Assembly (NCBI GenBank): GCA_018257865.1
Contig: JAEUBA010000009.1
Coordinates: 372,001-436,000 of the forward strand
Length of the DNA: 64,000 bases
Direction: 5' to 3'
Origin: Stereocaulon alpinum
Lineage: Eukaryota; Ascomycota; Lecanoromycetes; Lecanorales; Stereocaulaceae
Positions within the stretch are counted from its first letter, which is position 1, and the number at the start of each line of letters is the position of its first letter. The notes under the pieces were generated by a model. It worked only from the letters and a program-made list of their open reading frames with translations, made no database searches and was not told the DNA's origin. Positions 1-11,638 of this stretch are shown piece after piece. A program made the translations under genes and the position numbers.

Positions 1-3000
1 AGAGTGGCTGTAGTAGTGCCGTCCACGCTGCGCTCGACCGAGCACAGCCTTGTACTTGACTTTGTAAGACAACGATACCCACCATTTCGTTCAGATAATC
101 GGTGTTCGAATATCTGACGCTTCGATCCTATCATTGTACCTTTTTCAATGCAGATTAGTACATCATCCTGGGCAACGCATGCTACCAGCGCTGATGGGAT
201 GCCCAAAGGTCGCCTTGTTTGGCTGTGTGGTTGGGGCTGGCTGAAGGGTTGCATGATGAATGTGCCACCGTGACTCTCATACACAACGCAAGCGGGTGAC
301 TTCTCGTAGGGCCATAACCTTAGGTGACTTGACTCTGTTATTGCCTATAGAACTTCAGTAGGTTCAACACACCTTCAGAGGTCTTCCAAAGAGCTACCTT
401 TTCGTAGACAGCCTCACCATCGAGTATTGCAGGCTGACAGTCCACTTTGTAAAAGTAAGCATGGTCAGCAGAACTTCCTGCGGCCCAGATATAAAGCATG
501 CTTCCGTCTTTATTGAAGCAAGCCTGATGAATCACGACGGCTTGACCAGTGAATAGATCTTCAGTATAGTCGCTTCTATTCGCCGAGTCAATTATTGCCT
601 CTGGTGCAAAAATCGCTAAGGATGACTAACATCAGAGAAGACAGGGAAACCCATCGGTTGTATATACAAGCAGCGACATTCCGGCTTGACAACAAGATGT
701 CTGAGGCATATTCGTTATGGCAAGTGACGTTTAACTTCTTCACTTCTTCTCTGGGAGCGAACCTGTGAGCTTGAATCTACGTCTGCTCAGCAATGCATAT
801 ACACACCCAGGAGCGTATGTAACTTCACTTACAAGTTTATCGCGTGATTTCAATCCGTAAATGAGCACGAAGTCGGAAGTCAAACACATCTTCTTCCAGG
901 CTATTTGCGCAGTCGCTACGTCTATTATGCCGGCTTTTGAACCATTCTTTGTCAAGAATATATGAATTCGGTTGCCACATAGAAGCCCCACTTTATCTCC
1001 CTTTGGTGTCATTGCTATAGCATTGACTTTCTCTCCTTTATCAAATGGTATAACGATTTTCGGCATTTGCTCATAGACTGAGGCCTTGAAATCGGCATCA
1101 ATCATACGGGGACGAGGTACACCGTCGGCCACTGCCGATGGTACATGCTGGACTGGGCGCAATGCCGTTGAAACGTACCCAGCGGCTTGGGTTTCAGCAG
1201 GATCAAGACCTGAAGACCAGTTAGAAGCATGGGGTTGGGGAACTTCAGTGCTCGAGGAACTTTGACTGTGGTTCTCTTGCCCGGGAATCCGCGAAAGTAT
1301 AGACAAAGGTACAGCGGAAGAGATGCAGTTTGCCGGTGTTTTAGCATCTGGGTTTGGCGCTGTTGCAGGTACCCATACTCCATGAATCGATGTCGTTGCC
1401 GCGTCGTCCGCAAAGGTGATTGAAGGCCTCCTTGATTGCGAATCTGGAGCAAGGAGATGCTCCGAATTTGCTGTCGCAGGTTTGATCAGGCGTGGTAGCC
1501 TTTCAAGCTTCTTCTCAATGATTCTCATAGTAGGGCGGTTCTTCGGCTGGGGAACTAACGCTTCTTCGAGTACTGCAACATAATGGATGACCCAGGTACT
1601 GGATGATGTCTTTGCGTGGGTCCGAAACCATTTCTGGATCTCTGGCTTTACCTCAGTATTTGAGATGTCAATAGTCCTCCCTCGGTCGACTACGTTTCCT
1701 TTTACCCTGTAAAAGTAGTCATCTTTACCATCGAATCGGATGCGTCTAAAGTCGAGAAGGGCAGTGTCTCTCCCGGAAGCAAATGCCAAGATATCGCACA
1801 TTATACATGCAAATGACCAAACATCGCATTTCGTACCATCAACCTTTGGGTGATCCACCTCTGGTGGCTCATAGGATCCATGACCTCGCATGATCTGATA
1901 CTTATTAGCCTTAGAAGTAAGTCTGAGTCCTACATCGCGGATCGAGTGGACACGAGATGCTTTCTCGTTAGTGGCTTTGTCGAAAACAGACACTCCAAAG
2001 TCTGTCAACATCCACTTGCCAGCCGGATGATGGTGTTCCGGATTTGGGTCGTGAGAATCATGACTGATCAAGATATTCTCGGGTTTCAGGTCCAGGTGGG
2101 CAAGGTAACGGTCTAGAGACCCAAAGATATGCAGCTCTTCGTGAAGCCAAACCAGTGCTGCGGCAATCTCGAAAAGCTCCTTGAGAAGGGCTTCATGCAG
2201 GATGTTGTTCGTATTCAGATGTGGGAAAGTCTTGTCGAACGGATAAACGACGTCGAAGTATTGCGTATCACCTCGAGGTTTCCGTCCGCCGCGCAAGAAA
2301 ACCTCGAGATCATGAAGTTCAGCGAGCGGAAGTAAAATCATGAACTCATTTCCATGCACGATGGATGCTATATGTTGCATCACGCGCCGGGAACCTCGGA
2401 AGCCTTCTTTCAGTATGTCTAAAGTCCCAGCTTCTTTGTTGAATTCATTCTCGCTGTTCTCGTTGGTGTAGGTCTTGCAAGCGACTGTCACGGGCTGCAA
2501 GCTCCATTAGTTGTAATTGGATGCCCAGTTATTCTTGGTCTATTACCTTTCTATTCTCGGTCTCCTCGTTTACACTGATGTGTCGGAGGCATCGAGGAGC
2601 GATGACCACCTTCGTGACTATTCCGTAAGCACCTTCTCCCACTTTCTCAGGCTTGCCGCTGAATGGCAGTCGTTTAGCTTTCTCTATTTTCTGAATGTAG
2701 CTACGATCGAATGCTTCGATGATTGCAGGGTAGAAAGCGAATTGTTGCTGCCCGAAGATAAAGGCAGAAGTATCGAGGAAGGCCAATTCTTCCTCGGAAA
2801 GAGGCAGATTCTCATCCCTCCGGCCTGCTACGCGAAGAAATTGGGGGCGAAATTTGGTCAGGAGGTCTTCGTTTGACCATCCTACAAGTATCAGAATTGA
2901 CAAGACTCGAAGAAAATGTTTCCTGATATCCTCCCTCTCCTCATTGCTGAATTTCGTGGAAGGAAACACTGTGACGAGATTGTGGTCTCGCCATGCCTCT

Positions 3001-3134
3001 TTTAGATCTTCCTCACAAATAAACACCTTAGACGCGTCAGAGGAATCATCGGAATTGTGCATCTTGCTACGGATGGCATCTTGGATTGCTTTGACCGGAT
3101 TGATCACCTTGGTTTTCGCAGATTCTGGTGACAT
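1..3134 (-). CDS. Protein kinase with C-terminal WD-repeat-like region, 3' end outside window
   Basis: Predicted serine/threonine kinase fused to a propeller-like C-terminal region. It starts at the ATG at 3134. Exon 1 (2547-3134, 196 codons) has a charged N-terminal domain and ends in the glycine loop (GEGAYGIV, about residue 166). A 52-nt intron (2495-2546) joins it in phase to VACK, the ATP-site lysine. HLDLKPEN (about residue 330, HRD with Leu for Arg), DFG (about 361) and a YEPPEV activation segment are all present, so catalysis is plausible. After a Ser/Pro-rich linker the protein resumes with WD-like strands at about 1080-850, 660-540 and 535-340, and an open frame runs to base 1. Frame changes near 840, 610 and 330 have no fully convincing splice pairs. 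The one at about 610 lies on a run of five A and could be a one-base indel, so the C-terminal half may be damaged. Substrate unknown. Confidence 0.7.
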
Positions 3135-3780
3135 GTTGAAAGCAGTCCTTTTCGAGTCATTCCATAAAAAAGTCTAAAATCGTCTTGATTGAAGGAATTC
3201 TTAGGTCACGTCCCTCAAGACATGCTCAGGATGACTTGTTGCTGGTCTGTGGCTACCTCTCCTCAAGGCATCCATCCAAGTATTTGAGAAAAGGCCCAAT
3301 CCTACATGACAGGGGTAGGTGGACCAATGACGCGATGTTCGGTTTCAGTCAGTGTCGTTTGGCGCACTGGTCCATGACGGCCACTCAGCTTCATAGGGCG
3401 ATGATAGATTGACGCTACATGTTCAACGCCTTTTTTGCCTAGCGAGGATATTCGAGTCTAGAAGCTGATAGCCGGGGTATTAAAGGCGTATAATGGCGTC
3501 GAAGTTGTTCGGGCGTTTATGCATGTCGATCACTTAGCATTCGCCTATCTCTTAGTCCCAAAAGCTACCTTATACAAGCCACGTCACCTACAGCGCCCCC
3601 CGTGACCCTCGGAGGCAGAACCCGCAACCGAGCTTGGTCAATTTATCGAATACGAAGTAGCAGTAACATATTGAAGGCTATGCACCTCAGAGTCTTACAA
3701 GGCCCATTTACTTATATTCTTACATCACTTGGATTCATTTCGAATGACAATGAATGTCGTCAAATGACGTCGAACACATC
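3135..3780. other. Intergenic, 5' of the kinase gene
   Basis: Lies between the start of the minus-strand kinase gene and the 3' end of the minus-strand permease gene. It must contain the kinase promoter. I see no gene or repeat in it. Confidence 0.5.
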
Positions 3781-6060
3781 CTATAGTTCGGTCTCTGTAG
3801 CAGAGCTAGGACTATGACCGCTTTTTGCACGCGTTCTCCAAGACAAACATCCTCTCCGAAACCTTCCGCTGTTCTGATTTCCATGCACTAAACCGTCGCC
3901 CTCAAGTCGATGCTTGCGCTCAGGTTTGATTATTCTTAGGTCCTCCAAGGTACGCGAAAGTACTGCGAAATCGTCGTCGAGTTTAACAGGGCCTCTTCTT
4001 GTGATGAGCTTCAGTATGATGAAAAAGGAAGTGAGCATGACCGGCTAATCATATACCGCTTGTCAGCGTTTTCCTCCGTATAGATAGGGCAAAACCGCTC
4101 ACAGCTCCATATGCAACGGCGACTTTCTTGAAATCAGCGGGAGTATCCCACCACGTCGCTGTGGTGAATACAAGAACAATGACCAAACAGGCGATTAGCC
4201 CAAGGTAAGCAATGAATGGCTGTAGACCGGCCAGGAATGTAGACGCTTGACTTGTACCTCTCCACCTGTTGTGCTCGGGATACAGTTCGGCGATAGTATC
4301 TCTGTGTTTATGTAGCCTACCGTCGCATAACGTCAGTGATCCTGAGCTCTCATGACTATTCTGGGGGAAACGAACCATGCATAGTAGCGGATGAAAGCAA
4401 GACACTGCGAAGCCCACACCAGAAGACAGCTAACGCTAGCCGATATGCTCATAATCTCGAGGAGCTGCATGCTAAATTAATCAAGAGCTTTGCGATAGTT
4501 GTTCTTAGCGACTCACGTCGGCAATCGCATAGCCTCTTTTCAATTGCAGGAACGGCAGCCAAAGGAAGGCAATGAACGACACGAACAGGGCCCACATTGG
4601 AACACCGGTCTTGTGCCACACACTACCCAGAACTTTCATGAACGAAAACCAATGATAGGGGTCAATAGTGCGAGTCATGCCGTACAAGCTCCTTGATGCA
4701 ATGTACAACGCTGAGTTCGAAGCACTCAACGCCGACATAATCATGATGCCGTTCAACAGGCCTGGCATTTTGCTGTACCCAGCTTGGATTGCTGCAACAA
4801 CAAATATTGCCTTCGATCGCGATGGCATACCAACAAATTTGATGGATTCGTCATTGATGCCTCCATATATTGGTGGAAGAGCGCTGTTGACCCATTCGAC
4901 GTTCAAGAATTCGCCAATAGCCAGTAGTAAGTAGATAGAGATCACGAAGTAGGCAATGGTCTGCGAGGGAAAGCGCAAGGATCGGAGATCGCGTGCTTCA
5001 AAGGCAGTCATTGAAATCATCTCGACACCCAAGAAGCCATAGGCTATTATCGGCACGACGAAACTGCGATAGTGAGTGAACAAGTAGCCGCAGGAAGGCT
5101 ACCGGGAATTGTCTTACCAGCCGGCCACCTGAGCGTTGTCCGCAAAATGTGTGTTGTGTCGGAATCCCTCGTTGATATCTACAACCCATCAGCGGACCAA
5201 GTCCTTCTCGATATCACCTTGACGTAATCGTAGATCTGGGGTGGAGAACACTCACACTCGGGTCCAAGGTGCTCTGCATGGATCAGCCAATGAGTATCGA
5301 GACATAGTGGAAGCTCATACCTTGTCCATGTATCACATACATAAAAATTGCGCCTCCAATGACCATACAAATCTTCAGTATCCCACCAATAGTCTCGATC
5401 CAACCAAAATACTGCAGAGTGTTAGTCCATGTTTTGAGAGTATGCCGAAATTATGGGTCATTACGAAGACACCCGCAAAATTGATAAACAAGATGACAAC
5501 AGGACTGAGTGCATAGAACGCGACGGTCTGATAGACCTGTGCAAGTCCCCAATATTCAGCAAAGCTTGCAGCTGCAATAATCTGCGTGGCGAAAATAGAC
5601 GAATAGGTGTACCTGCAGGTCTTAGACGCATTTCTGTTAATCAAGAAGTTTGTAGATGAAGGATTCCTACCAATAAGCGACACCAACCACCCATGCCAGA
5701 TCTGGGTCCACGAAAGCCCGTACGAATTCCATAAGGGCATTTGGGGTTGGGAACATCTGTATCATTTCACTGATCCCTTCCATGACGCATATGGTAACGA
5801 CTCCCACAATGGCGAAAGCTAGCAATGCGCCTGAAGGTCCAGCGACTTCGAGAGCTTCCCCATCTCCATAGAATATCGTCACCCCTATGACACTGCTAAT
5901 CGCAATCATCTGTATTTTCATGAGATGGAGAGTGTCGAAAAGGGCAGGAAAACCAACGAATATCTGCGACCCATAAAGTACCTGCCTGCAATGCTGTCAG
6001 AGAGATTCAGTGTTACATTCGTAGAACAGCGCACCTTAATTGCGGCTCCCTTTCGGCCAT
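3781..6060 (-). CDS. Amino acid permease (APC superfamily, yeast amino acid transporter type)
   Basis: Plasma-membrane amino acid/proton symporter of the APC superfamily. The ATG at 6060 opens a short first exon that splices in phase to the first transmembrane motif (KIQMIAISSVIGVTIFYGDG, the LQMIALGGxIGTGLF region of the family). Hydrophobic exons follow: WVVGVAYW/TYSSIFATQ, VVILFINFAGVF/YFGWIETIGG, the IIAYGFLGVE loop, the SASNSALYIASRSLYG signature of the family core, an IMSISASVSCLLVWASQ helix, and the last helices at 4200-4000. About eight introns are needed, and those checked are in phase. An apparent in-frame TGA near 5189 disappears if the acceptor ending at about 5173 is used, which also restores the DINEGFRHN loop before FADNAQVAGW. 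The gene therefore looks intact. A hydrophilic tail of about 70 residues follows the last helix. Substrate cannot be told. It is divergent from the monooxygenase gene. Confidence 0.85.
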
Positions 6061-7434
6061 GATGGTCTTAGCAATAAGACTATTGCACGAGTGGTGTATA
6101 TCAGCAAGCAGAGAGTTGACAATTACAAGCCTGAAAGGTCTACAAACATAAAGCAGGTGCGAATGCAAGAAAGTGAGGGAGCCTAGCCTTGCCTTCAAAG
6201 CCTCGGGTCCAATTTCGCCATCAGATTCGCTACTGCATCAATATGCCGAGAACGTACAAATCAGGCATTCGGCGCCCCAATTACTTCAGCTGACCTAGCG
6301 CCACTCCCTACTTGGGCAATTTCCAGTCGGCCACGGGTCGACCCAGCTGAAGGACGCTTCCCACAGGATTAGTGCCATTTAGCGACGTGAATGCCCCCGA
6401 ATTTCTGGCCCCTACGAGAGCCCAATCAAAATTCTCGCAAAAGCCACTGGCTGTCGCTGCAATGCAGCTGGCGCATTATTTGGCTCACAAGTATCTGTGA
6501 AACAACGCTCGTGTTGCGAGTTGATTTTGATATTGAGAGGCACCAGGAGAGTAGAATTCGCAGCGAGTGACCACAAGACTAATTGAAGAAGATTACACAT
6601 AATTCCACTACAGCACCTCTGAGCCCTACATGGAAGTGCAGTAATGCCTGCGTTGCCTACCCCAGTGAGGCTGCCTTGGTGGCAAGTTCGGGGTGCCCTT
6701 TAGATCCTTGAGGAGGACGCAGTGGAGAAGGCATCGAGGAAGGAATTCCAAGAATGTCTTCGCACTATCTACCCAAAGGTTGACCATAGATATGATTTCA
6801 TGGCGTCTGAGATAGTTCAATGAGCCAAGTGTCCATCACAAAGCGTGGTGGCTCAATGATGACAATGGCACCACGAAAGCCTGGTCAGTTCGGGTTTGCA
6901 CTCTGATTCCGAGAAGGAACGATGCGCTTGTACACGTGGCTATGAGCTTTATGAACAACGGTTCTGAGGGTTAGTTGTTGAAACAATTTGATCGTGACAG
7001 GACATGCCTCAGCCCTACGGAAAGCACTAGTTCTAGTACCTCACACAGCTTTGAGATCGTGTAGAAACGTCCAATTCTTCCTGTGACGGCAAAAGATGCA
7101 CCTCCCTTATCTGTCAACTTTTGCAATTGTACAGTGTGATGACGAAGCCTGCAAAGATGAAACTCTCGATACTCAAATATGCTTGCCAACGGCTCGTGGG
7201 ACTTGCATCCCGCTGCAGTGCAACGAGCCTGCCCACCTTGCTTCGCTGCATCCGCTGAATCTGGTGGTAATTTTGGGTGGAAATTTGTCATGGGTTGCAT
7301 GAAGTAGAAAGAGCTCTGAGGAGCAAGAGGTGGCTGCCGTTCGAAATCCAGGATTATGGGGTGACACAGAATGGAGGACCCGCCACAGCTACATTCCACT
7401 CAGCCAACCCCAATACCTCGATCCTCTATACAAC
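6061..7434. other. Divergent promoter region, permease / monooxygenase
   Basis: A 1.37-kb gap between two divergently transcribed genes that must hold both promoters. Short ORFs on both strands show no recognisable protein features, and no repeat was seen. Confidence 0.5.
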
Positions 7435-8894
7435 ATGGAGTACTTCAAAGACGACCTCAAGTGGAATTTCGAAGCCAAAAGATCCCTCCGTGTCATTATT
7501 GTTGGGGCTGGTATTGCAGGACTTGCAGCTGGCATAGGTGAGTCCCTTCGATGTGAAAACTCACCTCACCTCCCTGATACTAACTAATAGATCAAAGGCC
7601 TCAAGCGTGCCGGACACGATGTGATCATCCTCGAACAAGTACCTCAGATCGGAGAAGTCGGCGCAGGCATACAAATAGCACCTAATGCAACAAGGATCTT
7701 GGGACGTTTCGGGCTCCTCCAAAAGATCATGGAAAACGCCAATGTAATGGAGAGGAACTCGCTGAGGCGATGGCAGAACGATTTAGAGATCGGTACTGCA
7801 CCTTTGATGCCGCAGGTATGGTGTTTGTTCCTAAAAGCTTAAGATCCTACCCTGAGATATATGGCTAGGTTGGCAAGAGATACAACGCTCCACTGTCAGT
7901 GATACACCGAGGGGACCTGCAACGTGTCCTCCTCGAGGCTCTCTACACAGAGAAAGTCGACGTTCGCCTCAGCCACAAAGTCACCAGGGCCGACCTTCAA
8001 TTCGAAGCCCGAGTTCAACTAGCTTCTGGAGAATGGATCGAGGGCGACGTACTCATCGCAGCCGACGGTATCAAGAGCGGCATCCGCTCTCAAATGGCCC
8101 AAAAGCACGGCGTTAAAGACGGCAGCACCTCCACCGGCGACGCCGCCTACCGAGTTATCATCCCCCGTGAAAAGATGCAAGGAAACAAGCATGCTCTTGA
8201 GCTCCTAGACACCAACGTCGGCATGAGATGGATGGGTCCAGGAGGACACATCATGGCCTACCCGATCAAGAACAACAACATCTACAACATGGTCCTCTTA
8301 CACCCTCAGAAGCTGAACGTCGACCACACAGAATCGTGGACCAACAAGGGCGACAAGAAGGAAATGGTAGAATTCTACAAAGGCTGGAATGACGTGGTCC
8401 GCGACCTCCTCTCCTACGTCCCAGAAGGCGGCATCAACGAATGGATACTGAACTTCCACCACCCACTCCCTAGCTGGATCGAAAACAAAACCGCCTTAAT
8501 CGGCGACTCATGCCACTCCATGCTTCCTTACGTCGCACAAGGTGCCGCTCAAGCCATCGAAGATGCTGGCGTCCTGACTGTCAGTCTCTCCCTCGCCGAC
8601 GACGTCCCTACAGCCCTCGGCGTCTACGAAGCTGTGCGGAAATCAAGAGGCGAGGCCATCCAGAACAGTGCGGCTACGACAAGGATAGCACTACACTTAC
8701 CCGATGGGAAGGAGCAGGAAGAGAGAGACGCGGCTATTGCGGGGACGGGATCGAATCCGGATCTGTGGGCTGATCAGGGCTGGCAGGATTTCATGTGGGG
8801 CGTCGATGTCATGAAGGATACTGTTGAGGGGTGGGATAAATGGGTGGCGCTTGTTAAGGGGCGTCACTTGGGGGATGTGAATGGCTCTTGTTAA
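7435..8894 (+). CDS. FAD-dependent monooxygenase, salicylate hydroxylase-like
   Basis: Group A flavoprotein monooxygenase using FAD and NAD(P)H to hydroxylate an aromatic-type substrate. Model: 7435-7537, 7598-7815, 7869-8894, giving 448 residues with all junctions in phase. The N-terminal Rossmann motif (VGAGIAGLAAGIGLKRAG) is split by intron 1 and restored by splicing. The DG motif (IAADGIKSGIR) and the C-terminal GD motif (LIGDSCHSMLPYVAQGAAQA) are in the usual order and spacing. Length is normal for salicylate hydroxylase and 6-hydroxynicotinate monooxygenase relatives. There is no signal peptide, so it is probably cytosolic. An upstream in-frame GTG at 7330 was not used because the first ATG is at 7435. 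The divergent permease suggests uptake and breakdown of a nitrogenous or aromatic compound, which is inference only. Confidence 0.88.
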
Positions 8895-9405
8895 TGAGTT
8901 GATGGGAGAGGCACCATGGTGTAGTCTTGTATGTGGAGATGGCTGGGCATGTATAGTGCGGATAGTGTACTGTATCCATTTTCCAATACGGTCAAGCAGT
9001 GAGACTTAGGTCGGCTATTGGGATTTTGGCTCTGCTTTTACGACTTGTTAGAAGGTATCAGACTGTCTTTCATCTACAGTTGCGAGCTTGCAACCTCCGT
9101 CTTACCCTATCTTTTCAAAACTGACCCGAATTTGTGTGTCAACTTCGCTCATCACGAGCGTGACCGTGTATCACTTGGGCCACAAAACGAGTGCACATAC
9201 GACGAAAATCTACAGACCTAAGCAGGGATTCCGCGAACAAGATCATTCCACAAGCGCAAAGCAGCAACATCCAATCTCAAGCCTACATTCAAAGAAGCCC
9301 ATCTATATCTCCTCAACTCAACCCCCAAAACCGTCCTCAACTCCTTCTTCCGCCACCATGTCTCCAACCAAATCGATCCCCAATAACATACTCAACTCCT
9401 CAACC
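8895..9405. other. Intergenic, convergent 3' ends
   Basis: Separates the 3' ends of the monooxygenase gene (plus) and the F-box pseudogene (minus). Nothing recognisable is seen. Confidence 0.5.
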
Positions 9406-10896
9406 TCATCTCGGCATACGATGCCAGCGTACCAATCTTCCGTATAACGTGTTCTCATTCGGTGATGCGATGTTCTTGTCAAAGCAACGAATAGTATAGT
9501 GCGTACGGCAAGCTTCGATTAGGAACGTTTCATCGCCCAGCAGTATGGAGGGGCCTTGCTCGAGCATGACGTTTTGTATGTTGGGGAAAGTGATTACTTG
9601 GAGGCTTATTTCCACGTTTTTGATGGTTGATTGGGAGAGGTTTAGTACTTGGAGCTGGTTGGGTGGGGTGGAAGCGGTGCGGATGTAGGCGATGTCTTTG
9701 TGCCAGAGGAAGTCTGAGGGGCTGGGCACTGAGGGCGTGGGGTTCGTGATTAGGTTTTCTTTGATGTGGATTTTGTCCGAGCGTGGATTGTATGTGATAG
9801 AGAGTATTTTCCAATTGTGCGAAGAAGGATCACCGTTTTGCTCTTCGTTGCGTTGGACGTATGTCCATAAGAGAACTTCTTGGTCATGTCCGTTCTGGTT
9901 GGCTGGCTGCGTTCCATTCTCGTAGTGCCTGGTGTAGCCTTTGATGTCGGGTTGCATTGCAGATACTCGAGATTCGACCGTGCCATCAAGCGTATAGCGC
10001 GTCTGATGGATCCAGTTCGGGCTACCGAATACTCTCTCGAATAACACGAGTGCTTTCCTATCATTTGTGACGACGAGGTTCAGTGAAGTGGCGTCTGGTA
10101 ATGACGATCTTTGGACATCGACTGGGAAGCGGTGGACTTCGCGGGAGTCCAAACTCCAGCTTACGAGGGTAACCTCCGTCCCTTCTATCGCGTCATGAGG
10201 TTCATAGAGCAATGCAACCACGTTGCCTGATAAGGACGCGGCATATATCGTTTGCAAGGATGAACATGCTTTGCATTTGTGAGGCGCTGTATCTTGCACT
10301 GCTTTGATGTTCTTGGGTGACTCCCATACATAGACATTCTCGTCAAAGGTAGTGACGACCAACATGGAACCAGAGATATGCAAGGAGAAGGGTCCATCCG
10401 GGTATAGAAGCGTCAGAGTAGCCGTAGAACCAGATATCAGACACTTCAAATAGATATGGTCTCTCCCGACGGCTCCTCCAGCGGTCCAGGCGATGACACC
10501 TGCTGCGTAATCGACATTCCCGTCAAAGTCGTGATACAGTGGTCCGGGAAACTATTCTACCGCCATGCTGGAAGCCGTACCGTTGCAGAAAGTGTCGACG
10601 TGCTCTGCCTTCACCGATAGTATACCTTCTGGTGCATATCCCTCTGGAACATGTAGTGGCAACTTGAATCCGGTGTACCACGATCATAAAATCAGCTCCA
10701 CAGTAGGCGAAGACAAGACTCGAGACCATTTATATAACACACGCCGGGCTTGAAAGACATGGTGTAGTGGGAGATGTTGCGCAATTCGCTGACCGAGTTC
10801 CAGGGGTAGATTGCCGAGAAGGTCGAACCTATCACGAGCACTGTCCAAGATGATGTTTAGATCTGCAAACAGAGGAGCAAGATCTTGGTGAGACAA
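9406..10896 (-). pseudogene. F-box protein pseudogene with two in-frame stops
   Basis: One reading frame runs from 10896 to 9406 and encodes an F-box protein of a fungal family with a propeller-like C-terminal region. The F-box is LLGNLPLELGQRIAQHLP...FQARRV. The family C-terminal signature LLGDETFLI...IRCFDKNI..PNENTLY sits just before the end. Two stops interrupt the frame: TGA at 10684-10686, just after the F-box, and TAG at 10552-10554. The residues between them (SWYTGFKLP, SVKAEHVDTF) still match the paralogue at 13.6-16.5 kb, so the frame is intact apart from the stops. TAG can come from CAG or TGG, and TGA from CGA, by single transitions of the kind RIP or deamination makes. No ATG opens the frame near 10896, so the 5' end is also lost or spliced. 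Confidence 0.82.
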
Positions 10897-11638
10897 GACT
10901 AGTAGAGCTTGCAGGATTCACTGTTAGGATGTGAGGTAGAGTGCAATAAATTGGGACTTCAAGAAAGGAGAGTTGGATTTTGGATCATCTGGGTGCCATG
11001 AAGTGTTGTTGTTAGTTGTTAGTTGTGAAAAGTGTCGGATGTCTGAGACGTGTCAATAGCTCTATACTGTAGCTTTGTATGAAAGACACTAGCCTCTCTT
11101 CAGCAGCTAGTAACACCGTTGCAACAGTGTCAAAAGCAAGTAGCGCATGTCCGTTATGTGTTCCCGTGCGGTGTATGGCGAAGAGAGATTTTAGCAAGCT
11201 TACAGAGCTCACCGCTGCAGAGAAGGCAAAGTCGACAATACACACATACACATGGACAGCAGTCACATTGTTCCACAGCTTCATTAGCCATGACTTGCTA
11301 GTCTACCTGACATCTCCATACAGCGTAAGGTGCGTGCCCGCTGACAGTCATTATGTAGACCCGAATTTGAAAGCGATCTTGTACCGATCAACTAGCTCAC
11401 AGCAAGATGACTTAACAAAGGAAACACAATGTACAAGAGCTTGTGCAAAGATAAAAGAAGTCATTATTGAAATCTTGAAGCTTGCTGCTAGCGCGGCTCT
11501 CGCGGTTGTTCCCAGTCCTCGGCATCGTCCAAAAAGCAAAATGACTCAACTTGACTCACACCCAATACAGTGCCCATCCTGAGACTTCTATACAAAAGCA
11601 AGTCTATATAGCCAGAGAAAACTACTAGACGAGCTACA
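10897..11638. other. Intergenic, upstream of the FMN oxidase gene
   Basis: Holds the promoter of the plus-strand oxidase gene. A 167-codon plus-strand ORF with an ATG (11079-11582) shows no domain, signal peptide or compositional support. Confidence 0.45.

Noticed and set aside
5160..5260. In-frame TGA suggesting the permease is a pseudogene
   Set aside because: A downstream acceptor (gggttgtag) gives the right phase, removes the stop and keeps the expected loop sequence.
6971..7399. 142-codon minus-strand ORF
   Set aside because: Its start overlaps the 5' flank of the monooxygenase gene, has no recognisable motif and an alternative (non-ATG) start.
11079..11582. 167-codon plus-strand ORF with ATG
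   Set aside because: No domain, signal peptide, intron support or protein-like composition; lies in the promoter region of the oxidase gene.
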